In this document: piece after piece, positions 18,793 through 28,045 of the stretch
Layout of the letters: each line of letters starts with the position of its first letter
Position numbering within the stretch: the stretch's first letter is position 1
Source: Empedobacter sp036647415
GTDB lineage: Bacteria; Bacteroidota; Bacteroidia; Flavobacteriales; Weeksellaceae
Assembly (NCBI RefSeq): GCF_036647415.1
Contig: NZ_JAVXKG010000003.1
Location: 62,001 to 126,000 of the forward strand
Length of the DNA: 64,000 nucleotides
Direction of reading: 5' to 3'
Notes under the pieces: model-generated
Seen by the model: the letters and a program-made list of their open reading frames with translations, nothing else
Database searches by the model: none
What the model was told of the DNA's origin: nothing
Translations under genes and position numbers: made by a program

Positions 18793-19752
18793 ATGAAAGG
18801 AGTAAAATCAATCATACAAGTTTTCCTTAACGTTGCTATCGTTATCGCTTTATCTTACGGGCTTTATCATTTTATTTTTAACGTTTGGTTAGATTCGTAT
18901 ACCAACCACAACGAATTTGTGGAAGTTCCGGATTTATCAAAAATGAAAATTAATGATGCAACAGCTAAGTTAGAAGAACTTGGTTTGACATACGAAGTAG
19001 ACAGTTCTCGTTTTGATCCAAATACCAAACCATTTGCTATTATGGATTTTTATCCGACAGCGCAATCTCGCGTAAAAGAAGGTCGACGTATCTTTATCAA
19101 ATCAAATCCAAGAACTTATCGTCCTGTGGATTTACCAGATTTAATTGGTAAATCGAAGCGTTTGGCTTTAACACAATTAGAAATTTCTGGGCTTAAAATT
19201 GGTAAAATAATCTATGAACCAGATTTAGCAAAAGATGCTGTTCTTAAAATTTTGTACAACGGTAAAATTGTAAAAGCAGGTGAACAATTACCTCGTTTTG
19301 CAACTGTAGACTTAGTTTTAGGTCGTGGTATGTTATCTGGTGTAAGAATGCCAAACTTACTTAATTTCACCTTAACAGAAGCAAAAAAATCAATCAAAGA
19401 TAATTTCTTTGAAATTGGTCAAATTAAATTTATCGGAAGTTCTACTGATACAATTAATGCAAGAGTTGTCTATCAGTTTCCATTTGCAACTGATACGTAT
19501 GACCAAGGTCAACCGATTGATATTTGGTTATCTATAGAGCCGAGAGAAAAAATTAGAGCTCAATTAAAAGAATTGGACGTACAATACAAAAACTTTGGTG
19601 AAGACACAATTAGTGGTTCACAATACAAAGATATTGTAACGCAAAAAGCGGAAGAGCAAATAAAAGATTTGCAACAACAAACAGCTCCAACAACAGAGCA
19701 AAAACCAACGACTGAAGCACCAAAAACTGCGGAAGAAGTTATTATTGAATAG
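18793..19752 (+). CDS. PASTA domain membrane protein
   Basis: 319 residues from the chosen ATG; a TTG start at 18772 would lie inside the promoter. One N-terminal membrane helix (about residues 9-30) anchors three PASTA domains: about 40-110 (VEVPDLSKMKINDATAKLEE), 115-185 (VDLPDLIGKSKRLALTQLE) and 190-260 (VRMPNLLNFTLTEAKKSI). A Gln/Thr-rich tail follows. PASTA domains bind peptidoglycan stem peptides or act in cell-wall sensing; here there is no kinase domain, so a structural or scaffold role in the periplasm is more likely. It lies between ddl and rluD and ends 10 bases before rluD. Confidence 0.9.
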   Translation: MKGVKSIIQVFLNVAIVIALSYGLYHFIFNVWLDSYTNHNEFVEVPDLSKMKINDATAKLEELGLTYEVDSSRFDPNTKPFAIMDFYPTAQSRVKEGRRIFIKSNPRTYRPVDLPDLIGKSKRLALTQLEISGLKIGKIIYEPDLAKDAVLKILYNGKIVKAGEQLPRFATVDLVLGRGMLSGVRMPNLLNFTLTEAKKSIKDNFFEIGQIKFIGSSTDTINARVVYQFPFATDTYDQGQPIDIWLSIEPREKIRAQLKELDVQYKNFGEDTISGSQYKDIVTQKAEEQIKDLQQQTAPTTEQKPTTEAPKTAEEVIIE

Positions 19753-19762
19753 AAAGAGATAA

Positions 19763-20854
19763 ATGACAGAAGATTTAGAAGATTTCTTGCAAGAGGAAGA
19801 CGACAATAAATTATACGAGCACTTTTCGATAACAGTTGACAAAGGTCAATCAGCATTACGTATCGATAAGTTCTTGATGGTTAGGATTGAGAATGCAACA
19901 AGAAATAAAATTCAGCAAGCTGCTGAAAATGGAAATATTTTAGTAAATAATGAGCCAATAAAATCTAATTATAAGGTAAAACCTGGTGATTTAATACAAG
20001 TTATGTTATCTACTCCTCCAAGAGAGAATGACGTAATCGCAGAAAATATTCCATTAAATATTGTTTACGAAGATGATCAAATTGCAGTAGTTGATAAAGC
20101 TCCTGGAATGGTTGTTCATCCAGGACACGGAAATTATACAGGAACATTGGTAAATGCATTAAAATATCATTTTGATAATTTACCTTCTATGTCAGCAGAA
20201 TTAGAACGTCCTGGTTTGGTTCACAGAATTGATAAAGACACAAGTGGTTTATTGGTTATTGCGAAAACAGAACAAGCGATGAATCATCTTGCTTTACAAT
20301 TTGCTGCTCATACGACAGACCGTTTGTACAACGCTGTTGTTTGGGGATCTGTAGAACAAGAACAAGGTACAATTACCGGACATATTGGTCGTCATGTAAA
20401 AGACCGCATGCAAATGGCTGTTTTTGAAGACGGAAGCGAAGGTAAACATGCTGTTACACATTATCGTATTTTAGAACGTTTTTCGTATGTAACCTTAGTA
20501 GAATGTAAATTAGAAACTGGTCGTACACATCAAATTCGTGCGCATTTCAAACATATTGGTCATCCATTATTTAATGATGAACGATATGGTGGTGAGCGTA
20601 TTTTGAAAGGAACTACTTTTTCTAAATACAAACAATTCATAGAAAACTGTTTCAAAGCTTGTCCACGTCAGGCTTTACATGCACGTACACTTGGATTTAT
20701 ACATCCAACAACGGGAGAAAAAATGTCTTTTGAATCTCCACTTCCAGCAGATATGGTTGATTTATTAGACAGATGGCGTAATTATACTCAAAACTCTATT
20801 CATGCAACTGAGCCAGAGAAAAAAATTGATCGTCACGCAAAAGAAATGGAATAA
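19763..20854 (+). CDS. rluD: RluD-family 23S rRNA pseudouridine synthase
   Basis: 363 residues. An S4 RNA-binding domain at about 28-90 (LRIDKFLMVRIENATRNKIQQ) precedes the RluA/RluD catalytic domain, whose signature HRIDKDTSGLLVIAK carries the catalytic Asp157. YEDDQIAVVDKAPGMVVHPGHG and TGRTHQIRAHF are further family blocks. RluD itself modifies helix 69 of 23S rRNA; by homology alone I cannot separate it from RluC/RluA-type specificities. It is second gene after the PASTA protein and followed by a strong terminator. Confidence 0.92.
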   Translation: MTEDLEDFLQEEDDNKLYEHFSITVDKGQSALRIDKFLMVRIENATRNKIQQAAENGNILVNNEPIKSNYKVKPGDLIQVMLSTPPRENDVIAENIPLNIVYEDDQIAVVDKAPGMVVHPGHGNYTGTLVNALKYHFDNLPSMSAELERPGLVHRIDKDTSGLLVIAKTEQAMNHLALQFAAHTTDRLYNAVVWGSVEQEQGTITGHIGRHVKDRMQMAVFEDGSEGKHAVTHYRILERFSYVTLVECKLETGRTHQIRAHFKHIGHPLFNDERYGGERILKGTTFSKYKQFIENCFKACPRQALHARTLGFIHPTTGEKMSFESPLPADMVDLLDRWRNYTQNSIHATEPEKKIDRHAKEME

Positions 20855-20868
20855 TTATTTCATATATA

Positions 20869-20895
20869 AAAAGCACTTCAATTTGAAGTGCTTTT
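20869..20895 (+). terminator. hairpin terminator after rluD
   Basis: A 12-bp stem (AAAAGCACTTCA / TGAAGTGCTTTT) with a short A/T loop. Its core is nearly the same as the hairpin after the helicase gene at 22149. Confidence 0.85.
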
Positions 20896-20919
20896 CTATT
20901 TAGATTTTAAACTTACACC

Positions 20920-22146
20920 ATGAATTTTTCAGAATTAAATATTATCGATCCAATATTAAAAGCAATTGAAGAAGCTGGCTATACAGAGCCAACTGAAATT
21001 CAAGAGCAAGCTATTCCTCTAGTTTTGGAAGGAACGGATATTATTGGTTGCGCACAAACAGGAACAGGAAAAACAGCGTCTTTTGCAATTCCTATTCTTC
21101 AGAATTTAACAAATACACCAAGCGAAGGACATAAAGTAAGAACTTTGATCCTTACACCAACACGTGAATTAGCGATACAAATCAATGAAAGTTTTCAGTT
21201 ATATGGTAAATATTTACCACTAAAACATTTGGCAATTTTTGGTGGTGTTAATCAAAATCCACAAATTGACGCTATTAAAAACGGTGTTGATATCTTAATT
21301 GCAACGCCTGGTCGTTTATTAGATTTGATTGGAAAAGGACATTTAAAAATTGATCAAATAGAGATTTTTGTTTTAGATGAAGCAGATCGTATGTTGGATA
21401 TGGGATTTGTACATGAAGTGCAAAAGATTTTAGATATCATTCCAAAAAATAGACAATCCATGTTCTTTTCGGCTACGATGCCAAAATCGATTCGAAAATT
21501 TTCTCATTCAGTTCTTCGTCGTCCAAAAGAAGTAAGCGTTACGCCAGTTTCTTCGACTGCTGTAACAGTAGAGCAAATTGTTTATCATGTGGATAAAGAC
21601 ATGAAAGTGCCACTTTTGGTAAGTATTTTGAATGATCATCCAGAAGATCGTACCTTAGTTTTTACACGTACAAAATATGTTGCAAATCGTTTGGTAAGAC
21701 AATTAGAAAAGGCTGGAATTATGGCTGCTGCTATTCATGGTGAAAAATCTCAGAATGCGCGTCAAAAAGCTTTAAATGATTTTAAAGAAGACAAAATAAA
21801 AGTATTGATTGCGACTGATATTGCTGCTCGTGGAATTGATATTGATCAATTACCTTATGTTGTTAATTATGAATTACCAACCGTGCCAGAAACGTATGTA
21901 CACCGAATTGGACGTACTGGACGTGCCGGTCGAGAAGGAAAAGCAATTTCTTTATGTGCTGCTGATGAAAATGGAGATTTGGCAAATATTGAAAAATTAA
22001 TCAACAATTATATAACGGTTGTTAGAACGCCAAAAGAGTTTTTTAAGAAACCAGATCTTAATAATAATTCTAAAAATAATAAAGGTTTCAAACCGAAAAA
22101 AGAGTTTACAAAACCTAAGAATTCGAAACCAAAACGTAGAAAATAA
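20920..22146 (+). CDS. DEAD-box RNA helicase (RhlE type)
   Basis: 408 residues with the full set of DEAD-box motifs: Q motif (EPTEIQEQAIP), AQTGTGKTASF (Walker A), PTRELAIQI, TPGRLLDLI, DEAD in VLDEADRMLDMGF, SAT, TRTKYVANRL, ATDIAARGIDI and HRIGRTGRAGREG. The basic tail rich in Lys/Asn (from about residue 375) matches RhlE-like proteins that act in ribosome assembly or RNA turnover. It is monocistronic, lying between two hairpin terminators. Confidence 0.95.
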   Translation: MNFSELNIIDPILKAIEEAGYTEPTEIQEQAIPLVLEGTDIIGCAQTGTGKTASFAIPILQNLTNTPSEGHKVRTLILTPTRELAIQINESFQLYGKYLPLKHLAIFGGVNQNPQIDAIKNGVDILIATPGRLLDLIGKGHLKIDQIEIFVLDEADRMLDMGFVHEVQKILDIIPKNRQSMFFSATMPKSIRKFSHSVLRRPKEVSVTPVSSTAVTVEQIVYHVDKDMKVPLLVSILNDHPEDRTLVFTRTKYVANRLVRQLEKAGIMAAAIHGEKSQNARQKALNDFKEDKIKVLIATDIAARGIDIDQLPYVVNYELPTVPETYVHRIGRTGRAGREGKAISLCAADENGDLANIEKLINNYITVVRTPKEFFKKPDLNNNSKNNKGFKPKKEFTKPKNSKPKRRK

Positions 22147-22148
22147 CG

Positions 22149-22178
22149 AAATAAGCACTTCTTTTGAAGTGCTTATTT
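22149..22178. terminator. bidirectional hairpin terminator
   Basis: A perfect 13-bp stem (core AAGCACTTC / GAAGTGCTT) with a TTTT loop, between the convergent helicase and PorT-like genes. Confidence 0.88.
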
Positions 22179-22192
22179 TATTTTAAGATGAA

Positions 22193-22819
22193 CTAATTCA
22201 AACGATAATTGACTCCAACTCCTACATTAAAATTCCTGATATAAGAATATTCACTAAACTCTGTAAAACCCCATGAAAGACGAAGCCCTACATTTAATTT
22301 TTCATTTAATTGGTATCCTGCTCCTGTTACTAATGCTGCTTGAAAATGATTAATATTTTCTATCTTTCCATTTAAAGCAGGAATCTCATTCGATTTATCA
22401 TGATAGTTTCCTTTTGCAGACATCAAATAAGAAAACTCAGGACCTAACTCTACATATAATTTATTGGGTTGATATTTCAGTAATAAAGGTAATTTGATTA
22501 AATGCATTTGGTACTTAAAATCAAAACGTGGTTGAGTTGTCTCTTGATTTTCAATTCCACCAAAATACTCCGAATAAGTAATATTTAGATTGTTAAATGA
22601 TTGAAAGGAATACATAATTTCTGGCTGAAAACTAAATCCTTGATCAAAAGGTAAATTGTAATAACCTCCAACATAAAACCCATATTGATTCTGATTATCT
22701 CCTATTTTTGCATCTGTTATACCTGTTGTTTGTCCTCCAACTGTTAACCCAAAAGTTTGTTGAGCATAAATATTTGTTACCAATCCCAAAAAAGTTAGCA
22801 AAATAATTTTTTTCATCAT
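22193..22819 (-). CDS. PorT-like outer-membrane beta-barrel protein
   Basis: 208 residues with a signal peptide (MMKKIILLTFLGLVTNIYAQ) and the same barrel landmarks as the proteins at 1089 and 32433: SFQPEIMYS, IKLPLLLKYQPN, ELGPEFSYLMSAKG, VTGAGYQLNEKLNVGLR. The function of such barrels is usually unknown. It starts 10 bases after cinA on the same strand and is therefore probably co-transcribed with it, with no obvious functional link. Convergent with the helicase gene. Confidence 0.85.
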   Translation of the reverse strand: MMKKIILLTFLGLVTNIYAQQTFGLTVGGQTTGITDAKIGDNQNQYGFYVGGYYNLPFDQGFSFQPEIMYSFQSFNNLNITYSEYFGGIENQETTQPRFDFKYQMHLIKLPLLLKYQPNKLYVELGPEFSYLMSAKGNYHDKSNEIPALNGKIENINHFQAALVTGAGYQLNEKLNVGLRLSWGFTEFSEYSYIRNFNVGVGVNYRLN

Positions 22820-22829
22820 CGTGTTAATT

Positions 22830-24089
22830 TTAATAATTTTCTTGAATAAATTTTACCGCATCATTCAGTGCATTTGTAGAAACAATTTTTATAAAATCTT
22901 CTCGATCTAAAAACGGATAAAAATACCTTTTATTACTTATTGTATTTCCATTTGTTACAGAAATCCAAACTGTTCCGACATCATTTTTATCCTCTCCTCT
23001 ATTTGGTCCCGCAACACCAGTTGTAGAAATTGCAATATTGGTATTCAAAACATTTTTTACACCTTTTGCCATTTGCTCTGCAACTTGCTCCGAAACAACT
23101 GTAAATTCTTCAATCGCTTTTTCATCAACATTTAACACATTTATTTTTACAGAAGTATCATACGAAACTATTGTTCCGAAATAATATGCAGAACTTCCCG
23201 AAACCGAAGTCAGCATAGAAGCTATCATTCCTCCAGTACAACTTTCGGCTGTAGAAATCGTCAATCTTTTTTCTCTTAAAATATCACCTATAACTTGTTG
23301 CACACTTCCAGAATTTTCTGAAACTAAAAATTGTCCTGCAATATTCTTAAATTTTTCTATTTCTTGTTGAATCGTTTCTTTTAAAATTACCTCATCTTTT
23401 CCAGTCGCTGTAAATCGTAAATCGATAGACGTTCTGTTGGGTAAATAAGCTAAATGAATAAAACTTGGTAACTTATTTTCCCAATCTTCAAGCAAAATTG
23501 CCAAATCACTTTCGGGAATTCCACTGACCAAAATATCACGATGAATGATTAAATCCGAATTATATCGATTTTGTAATTGAGGAATAATTTCATCACGAAT
23601 CAAACCTTTCATTTCAAAAGGTACACCAGGTAAATTGATGATAATTTTGTCTTCTATTTCTGTCCAAAGACACGGTGCTGTTCCGAATTTATTTTGAATA
23701 AATGTAGATTTTTCTGGAATTAGAGCTTGATCTTGATTCAGACTATTTAATTCTTTCCCATAACCTCTTGAAGCAAATAATTGAACAATATTTTCTAATA
23801 TTTTAGGCTCTCTAACTAATTTACAATCTAAAAATTGACACAAAGCTGCCTTCGTTTTATCGTCTTTAGTTGGTCCTAAACCACCAGTTACGATAACAAT
23901 ATCCGATTTATTAATTCCTCGCTGAAAAGCCTCTATAATATGTTGTTGTTCATCTTTTACAGAAATTATTTCTTCTACATCTATTCCTATTTTATTCAAT
24001 TCTTTTGCGATAAACGCCGAATTTGTATCAACAATTTGACCGATTAAAATTTCGTCGCCAATTGTAAGTAAAGTTGCTTTTGTATTCAT
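22830..24089 (-). CDS. cinA: CinA-family nicotinamide-nucleotide amidohydrolase
   Basis: 419 residues with the two-domain CinA layout. An N-terminal molybdopterin-binding-like domain (about 1-170; LLTIGDEILIGQIVDTN, VIVTGGLGPTKDDKTK) is predicted to be a nucleotide pyrophosphatase. A C-terminal PncC-type amidase domain follows (about 255-415; STAESCTGGMIASML, STTGVAGPNRGEDKNDVGTV) that deamidates NMN in pyridine-nucleotide salvage. The name also covers competence/damage-inducible protein A. A PorT-like gene follows 10 bases downstream. The terminator of the preceding GLPGLI operon lies directly upstream of the start, so its promoter must overlap that hairpin. Confidence 0.94.
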   Translation of the reverse strand: MNTKATLLTIGDEILIGQIVDTNSAFIAKELNKIGIDVEEIISVKDEQQHIIEAFQRGINKSDIVIVTGGLGPTKDDKTKAALCQFLDCKLVREPKILENIVQLFASRGYGKELNSLNQDQALIPEKSTFIQNKFGTAPCLWTEIEDKIIINLPGVPFEMKGLIRDEIIPQLQNRYNSDLIIHRDILVSGIPESDLAILLEDWENKLPSFIHLAYLPNRTSIDLRFTATGKDEVILKETIQQEIEKFKNIAGQFLVSENSGSVQQVIGDILREKRLTISTAESCTGGMIASMLTSVSGSSAYYFGTIVSYDTSVKINVLNVDEKAIEEFTVVSEQVAEQMAKGVKNVLNTNIAISTTGVAGPNRGEDKNDVGTVWISVTNGNTISNKRYFYPFLDREDFIKIVSTNALNDAVKFIQENY

Positions 24090-24098
24090 TTTATAAAA

Positions 24099-24126
24099 AA
24101 AACTTGCTTAAAGTTAAGCAAGTTTT
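24099..24126 (-). terminator. hairpin terminator of the GLPGLI operon
   Basis: A perfect 12-bp stem (AAAACTTGCTTA / TAAGCAAGTTTT) with a 4-base loop, just after the last GLPGLI gene and directly upstream of cinA. Confidence 0.85.
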
Positions 24127-24139
24127 GAGTTGTATTAGT

Positions 24140-24928
24140 TTATTTTTTGTCAACGCCCTCCTGATTATACATTTCATTTCTTTTCTTGTTTGCTTCTTCG
24201 TAAATATCAGCTAATTGTTTTGGTGTTATAATATTATCCTTTTTACCTGGTTCTGTAATAGGAATTTTGAATTTATATTTTTTATCTAATTTATTTAATG
24301 ATAAGACTTTGATATAATTATTCATCTTTCCAACATTCTCTATGTCTATAAAAATATTCATTTCTAATACAAAACCATCAATAGGTTTTACCGTTATTGG
24401 CATAAAATCAAAATCTATTTCTTTCGTAAACCAAGCCTCAACATCAAAATTTCCATTTCCGTATTTAGAAGTTGCTTTGTATGCTTTATAACCAAGAATT
24501 TCTTTTGTTTCATCTGTAAATTTCCAATCCAATTCCTGTAAAGGAGTTATAACAATATAGTTTTTTCCATAAACATCAACTTGTCTATAATTTTCTCCTT
24601 TTGTAAAATCTGAATAAGTAAGACCAAAAGCTAATCCTGGAGCTGATTTTTTCACTCCACCTTGCGTTCCTTGTTGATTGTCAATCTTCTCTTGTTCTAT
24701 TGTATTTAACTCTGTCTTTGAAGAGTAAATTTTAAATTCAAGCGGTTTTGGATTCGTATTTTGGTCAACATTCCATTTCCTTACTTCTGGATCTTTTATA
24801 TGTCCATATGATTTTTCTATAGCTTCGGGCGTATATTCTGTATGATGCTTGGCTTCTATAAATACTTCATAAACTTGCGCATTTGCAAAACTTGAAATTA
24901 AAATAATTAGTGTAATTAGTTTTTTCAT
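24140..24928 (-). CDS. GLPGLI family exported protein (third of three paralogues)
   Basis: 262 residues with a signal peptide (ending SSFANAQ). It follows the GLPGLI-family plan: an early YEV strand, the central KEILGYKAYKATSKYG, the AWFTKEI block, and the signature region as IDGFVLEMN, a diverged GLPGLI motif. Family members are exported proteins of unknown function in Bacteroidota. The C-terminus (MYNQEGVDKK) and its DNA are almost the same as in the first paralogue at 25695. It starts 6 bases after the middle paralogue and is the last gene of a three-gene operon. Confidence 0.85.
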   Translation of the reverse strand: MKKLITLIILISSFANAQVYEVFIEAKHHTEYTPEAIEKSYGHIKDPEVRKWNVDQNTNPKPLEFKIYSSKTELNTIEQEKIDNQQGTQGGVKKSAPGLAFGLTYSDFTKGENYRQVDVYGKNYIVITPLQELDWKFTDETKEILGYKAYKATSKYGNGNFDVEAWFTKEIDFDFMPITVKPIDGFVLEMNIFIDIENVGKMNNYIKVLSLNKLDKKYKFKIPITEPGKKDNIITPKQLADIYEEANKKRNEMYNQEGVDKK

Positions 24929-24934
24929 GTTAAT

Positions 24935-25693
24935 TTATTTTTTATCAACTCCTTGATTCATTATCTCTTTAAAATTTTCAGCATTTTTATTATACATTTC
25001 TGTTAACTCCGATAAAGAAACTGTTTGTAATATTTTATTATTTTTAAAAATGGGTTCTTTTTTCAATTCTTTTTTCTTAGTTGAAATCCACGAAATCAAA
25101 ACTTCCGCTTCATTTAATATATACATATAATGCAACTCTAATATCAAACCTTTTGTACCATAATATATATCTGGAGAATAGTTGTAAGGAATTGATGGTG
25201 CATACCAAGCAATTATATCAACATCTTTGTATTTACCTTTTGCTTCTTTTGTTTCGATTCCCAGAATAGTTTTTGTTTTTCCCGTATCAACAAAATTTAT
25301 TTTATATACAGAATCATAAACATTAATTGCCTTATCATTAAAATCCTTTTCTGTATAAAAAAGCATTTCTTTATAATTTACATATGATTTTCCACCTATT
25401 TTTGGAGAAATTTGTATTCTATCATCATTATAATTTTGCGAATTATCTATTTTCTCTATAATAGCTGATTGACTTAACTCATTATTATAAGAAAATTTAT
25501 AAAATAACGTATCTATTTTTTCTATACTCTCTATAGCTTTTTCTCGATCTTTTTTATCTTTATAATGATTATTTATAGCTTCATAAGCTTTAGCTGTAAG
25601 ACGTATTTGAGGCTGAACTTCAAAATCGATTTCATAAAATTGGGCATTTGCAAAACTTGAAATTAAAATGATTAATACAATTAGTTTTTTCAT
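24935..25693 (-). CDS. GLPGLI family exported protein (second of three paralogues)
   Basis: The start is set at the Met at 25693, which opens the signal peptide (MKKLIVLIILISSFANAQ). The longer frame from 25732 would overlap the preceding gene by 38 bases. About 252 residues. Family blocks are KTILGIETKEAKGKYKDVD, IAWYAPSIPYNYSPDIYYG and the signature TKGLILELHY. It shares most of its middle with the first paralogue (AWYAPSI, SPDI, GLILELHY). It lies one base after the upstream gene, so translation is probably coupled. Function unknown. Confidence 0.85.
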   Translation of the reverse strand: MKKLIVLIILISSFANAQFYEIDFEVQPQIRLTAKAYEAINNHYKDKKDREKAIESIEKIDTLFYKFSYNNELSQSAIIEKIDNSQNYNDDRIQISPKIGGKSYVNYKEMLFYTEKDFNDKAINVYDSVYKINFVDTGKTKTILGIETKEAKGKYKDVDIIAWYAPSIPYNYSPDIYYGTKGLILELHYMYILNEAEVLISWISTKKKELKKEPIFKNNKILQTVSLSELTEMYNKNAENFKEIMNQGVDKK

Positions 25694-25694
25694 A

Positions 25695-26462
25695 TTATTT
25701 TTTGTCAACGCCCTCCTGATTATACATAGCATTTCTTTTATTATTTGCTTCTTCGTAAATCTTATTTAAATCAGTATACTTTACAAGTTTTCCTTTGTTT
25801 GGTTTTACTAGTTTTAATGATTTATTCAAATCTTTTATCTTAGTCGCTTTCCAAGAAACAAGTATTTCTCCTTCATCACTCATTTTATACTTATAGTGCA
25901 ATTCTAAAATCAATCCATTTGCACCGTAAAAAATATCAGGTGAAAATTTATAATTAATTGAAGGAGCATACCAAGTAATTAAATCATATTTTCCAATTTT
26001 CCCAATAGCTTCTTTTACTTGTATTCCTAATATTTCTTTCGTTTTTCCTGTATCTTCAAAACTAATTTTGTGTATAGAATCATACGCTAAATACTTATCT
26101 CCATATACATCTATCTGCGACCAAAATTTATTTTCCTTGTAATCTATAAAAGCATTTTTACCAAAGGTAGGTGCGGTTTTATTCACAGAAATATGCTGAT
26201 CTTCTTGCGAATTATTAACTTTTGCAATATGATTAGAGGAACTATAGTTTTCATTAAACATGAATTTATAGTTTTCTATAGGCGGATTCATATTCATGTC
26301 AATAATAATTTGTCGATCTTTAGGATCCTTTTCCCATTCTTCAAAAAATTTTAAACCTTTTTCTGTGTAATGTGTCTGCACTTGCATTTCGTATTCAACT
26401 TCATAAAACTGTGCTTGTGCAAAACTTGAGAACAATACAATAATAGTTATTAGTTTTTTCAT
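25695..26462 (-). CDS. GLPGLI family exported protein (first of three paralogues)
   Basis: The start is set at the Met at 26462 (MKKLITIIVLFSSFAQAQ signal peptide), not at 26492, which lies in the preceding terminator. About 255 residues. Family blocks are KEILGIQVKEAIGKIGKYD, TWYAPSINYKFSPDIFYG and ANGLILELHYKYK. It leads a tight three-gene operon of paralogues. A minus-strand TATATTTA (seven of eight matches to TAnnTTTG) sits about 20 bases upstream of the start. These proteins are predicted to be periplasmic or surface-located; no biochemical role is established. Confidence 0.85.
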   Translation of the reverse strand: MKKLITIIVLFSSFAQAQFYEVEYEMQVQTHYTEKGLKFFEEWEKDPKDRQIIIDMNMNPPIENYKFMFNENYSSSNHIAKVNNSQEDQHISVNKTAPTFGKNAFIDYKENKFWSQIDVYGDKYLAYDSIHKISFEDTGKTKEILGIQVKEAIGKIGKYDLITWYAPSINYKFSPDIFYGANGLILELHYKYKMSDEGEILVSWKATKIKDLNKSLKLVKPNKGKLVKYTDLNKIYEEANNKRNAMYNQEGVDKK

Positions 26463-26492
26463 ATTAGTTTGATTAATATTTAAATATAACAA

Positions 26493-26522
26493 AAAAGAGA
26501 CACAATTTCTTGTGTCTCTTTT
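26493..26522 (-). terminator. hairpin terminator upstream of the GLPGLI operon
   Basis: A perfect 13-bp stem (core GAGACACAA / TTGTGTCTC) with a TTTC loop. It lies between the start of the GLPGLI operon and the end of lipA; given minus-strand transcription through lipA towards lower coordinates, it ends the ogt/lipA transcript. Confidence 0.85.
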
Positions 26523-26544
26523 AAAATATTATTAAATAATTTGA

Positions 26545-27414
26545 TTATAAAATATGTTTTTCTGCATGATAAGAAGAACGAACTAATGGTCCTGATTCTA
26601 CATGACGAAATCCTAATCCACGCGCAAAATCTTCGTATTTCTTGAATTGTTCTGGCGTAATAAATTCTTTCAAAGGCAAATGTTTCTTCGTTGGTTGTAA
26701 ATATTGACCAATTGTAATGATGTCTACATTTGCATTTGCAACTTCCTGAATTGTTTCATAAACCTCATCTTCAAACTCTCCCAAACCAAGCATAATTCCT
26801 GTCTTTGTACGACGTTGACCTGCTTCTTTTGCATAGCGTAAAACTTCTAAACTACGGTCATATTTTGCTTGTATACGAACTTCTCTCGTCAAACGACGAA
26901 CAGTTTCCATATTATGCGACAATACTTCTGGAGCGGCTTCTATAATACGATCTATGTGTTTTTCGATTCCTTGAAAATCTGGTATCAATGTTTCCATCGT
27001 TGTTCCAGGGCTAATACGACGAACTGCATGTATCGTTTCTGCCCAAATAATCGATCCCATATCCTTGATATCATCACGATCAACAGACGTTAAAACGGCA
27101 TGTTTTATCTGCATTAATTTTATAGAACGTGCTACTTTTTCTGGTTCTGCCCAATCCACTTGTTCTGGACGACCAGTTTTTACACCACAAAAACCACACG
27201 AACGTGTACACACATTTCCCAAAATCATAAATGTTGCAGTTCCTTCACCCCAACATTCGCCCATATTAGGGCAACTTCCACTTTGGCAAATGGTATTCAA
27301 TTTATATTTGTCAACTAAACCTCTTAGTTCTTTATGTTTTTTTCCTGTTGGCAACTTTACGCGCAACCATTCGGGTTTTTTCACTCTCCCGTCAGGTAAT
27401 GTTTCAACACTCAT
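26545..27414 (-). CDS. lipA: lipoyl synthase
   Basis: A radical-SAM enzyme that inserts two sulfurs into octanoyl groups on lipoate-dependent enzymes. 289 residues. The auxiliary cluster motif CQSGSCPNMGECW (about 43-55) and the radical-SAM motif CTRSCGFC (about 70-77) are both complete. The C-terminal GPLVRSSYHAEKH is the conserved end that supplies the serine ligand. The following hairpin ends the transcript. lipB is not in the window. Confidence 0.98.
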   Translation of the reverse strand: MSVETLPDGRVKKPEWLRVKLPTGKKHKELRGLVDKYKLNTICQSGSCPNMGECWGEGTATFMILGNVCTRSCGFCGVKTGRPEQVDWAEPEKVARSIKLMQIKHAVLTSVDRDDIKDMGSIIWAETIHAVRRISPGTTMETLIPDFQGIEKHIDRIIEAAPEVLSHNMETVRRLTREVRIQAKYDRSLEVLRYAKEAGQRRTKTGIMLGLGEFEDEVYETIQEVANANVDIITIGQYLQPTKKHLPLKEFITPEQFKKYEDFARGLGFRHVESGPLVRSSYHAEKHIL

Positions 27415-27444
27415 ACGTTACTTTTCTGAAATGCTAATTTACGA

Positions 27445-27960
27445 TTATTTTTGATAAAAAAGATTCAATTGTTTCGATTCTAATTCTAACAAAAATTGTT
27501 TGCGTTTTTTTCCTCCCGCATAACCAGTTAACGAACCATCCGAACCGATGACACGATGACAAGGCACCAAAATGGCAATTTTATTTTTCCCATTTGCATT
27601 TGCTACAGCTCTTATTGCCAACAAATCGCCCACAGCAATTGCTTGTTCTTTGTAAGATTTTGTTTCTCCAAAAGGAATTTTAATCAATTCGTTCCATACT
27701 TTTTTCTGAAAATCTGTTCCAATAAAATCAAATGGTATCGTAAATTGAGTCAAATTACCTTCAAAATAATCATTTAATTCTGTTTCTAATTGTTCAAAAA
27801 AGTCGTCCTCTTTCTCCAAAATATCGCCTAAAGACTCTAACTCTTTTACTTGTTTTTCAGTCGATTTTCCATCCAAAAACTCTAACATACAAAGTCCTTT
27901 TTCTGTCTTTATCGCAAGCATTTCTCCAAGAGGAGTTTGTATTTTTTTAGAGTAAAACAT
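27445..27960 (-). CDS. ogt: methylated-DNA--protein-cysteine methyltransferase
   Basis: A suicide repair protein that removes O6-alkyl groups from guanine. 171 residues, an Ogt/MGMT-sized enzyme without an AraC regulator domain. The acceptor motif ILVPCHRVIGSDGSLTGYAGG places the alkyl-accepting Cys at 134. The DNA-binding helix region IPFGETKSYKEQAIAVG and RAVANANGKN (with the Asn hinge) are present. It lies 30 bases upstream of lipA on the same strand and is divergent from the NlpE-like lipoprotein. Confidence 0.96.
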   Translation of the reverse strand: MFYSKKIQTPLGEMLAIKTEKGLCMLEFLDGKSTEKQVKELESLGDILEKEDDFFEQLETELNDYFEGNLTQFTIPFDFIGTDFQKKVWNELIKIPFGETKSYKEQAIAVGDLLAIRAVANANGKNKIAILVPCHRVIGSDGSLTGYAGGKKRKQFLLELESKQLNLFYQK

Positions 27961-28045
27961 TTTATTAAATTTTGTTTGAAAGTTAGAAAATTATAAACGA
28001 AATTTGATGTTAAATATTTTAGTCTATCACGCAAAATTTAACCAA

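Noticed and set aside
18772..18793. TTG start of the PASTA protein at 18772
   Set aside because: It overlaps an exact -7 promoter element, and the ATG at 18793 is followed by a good membrane anchor.
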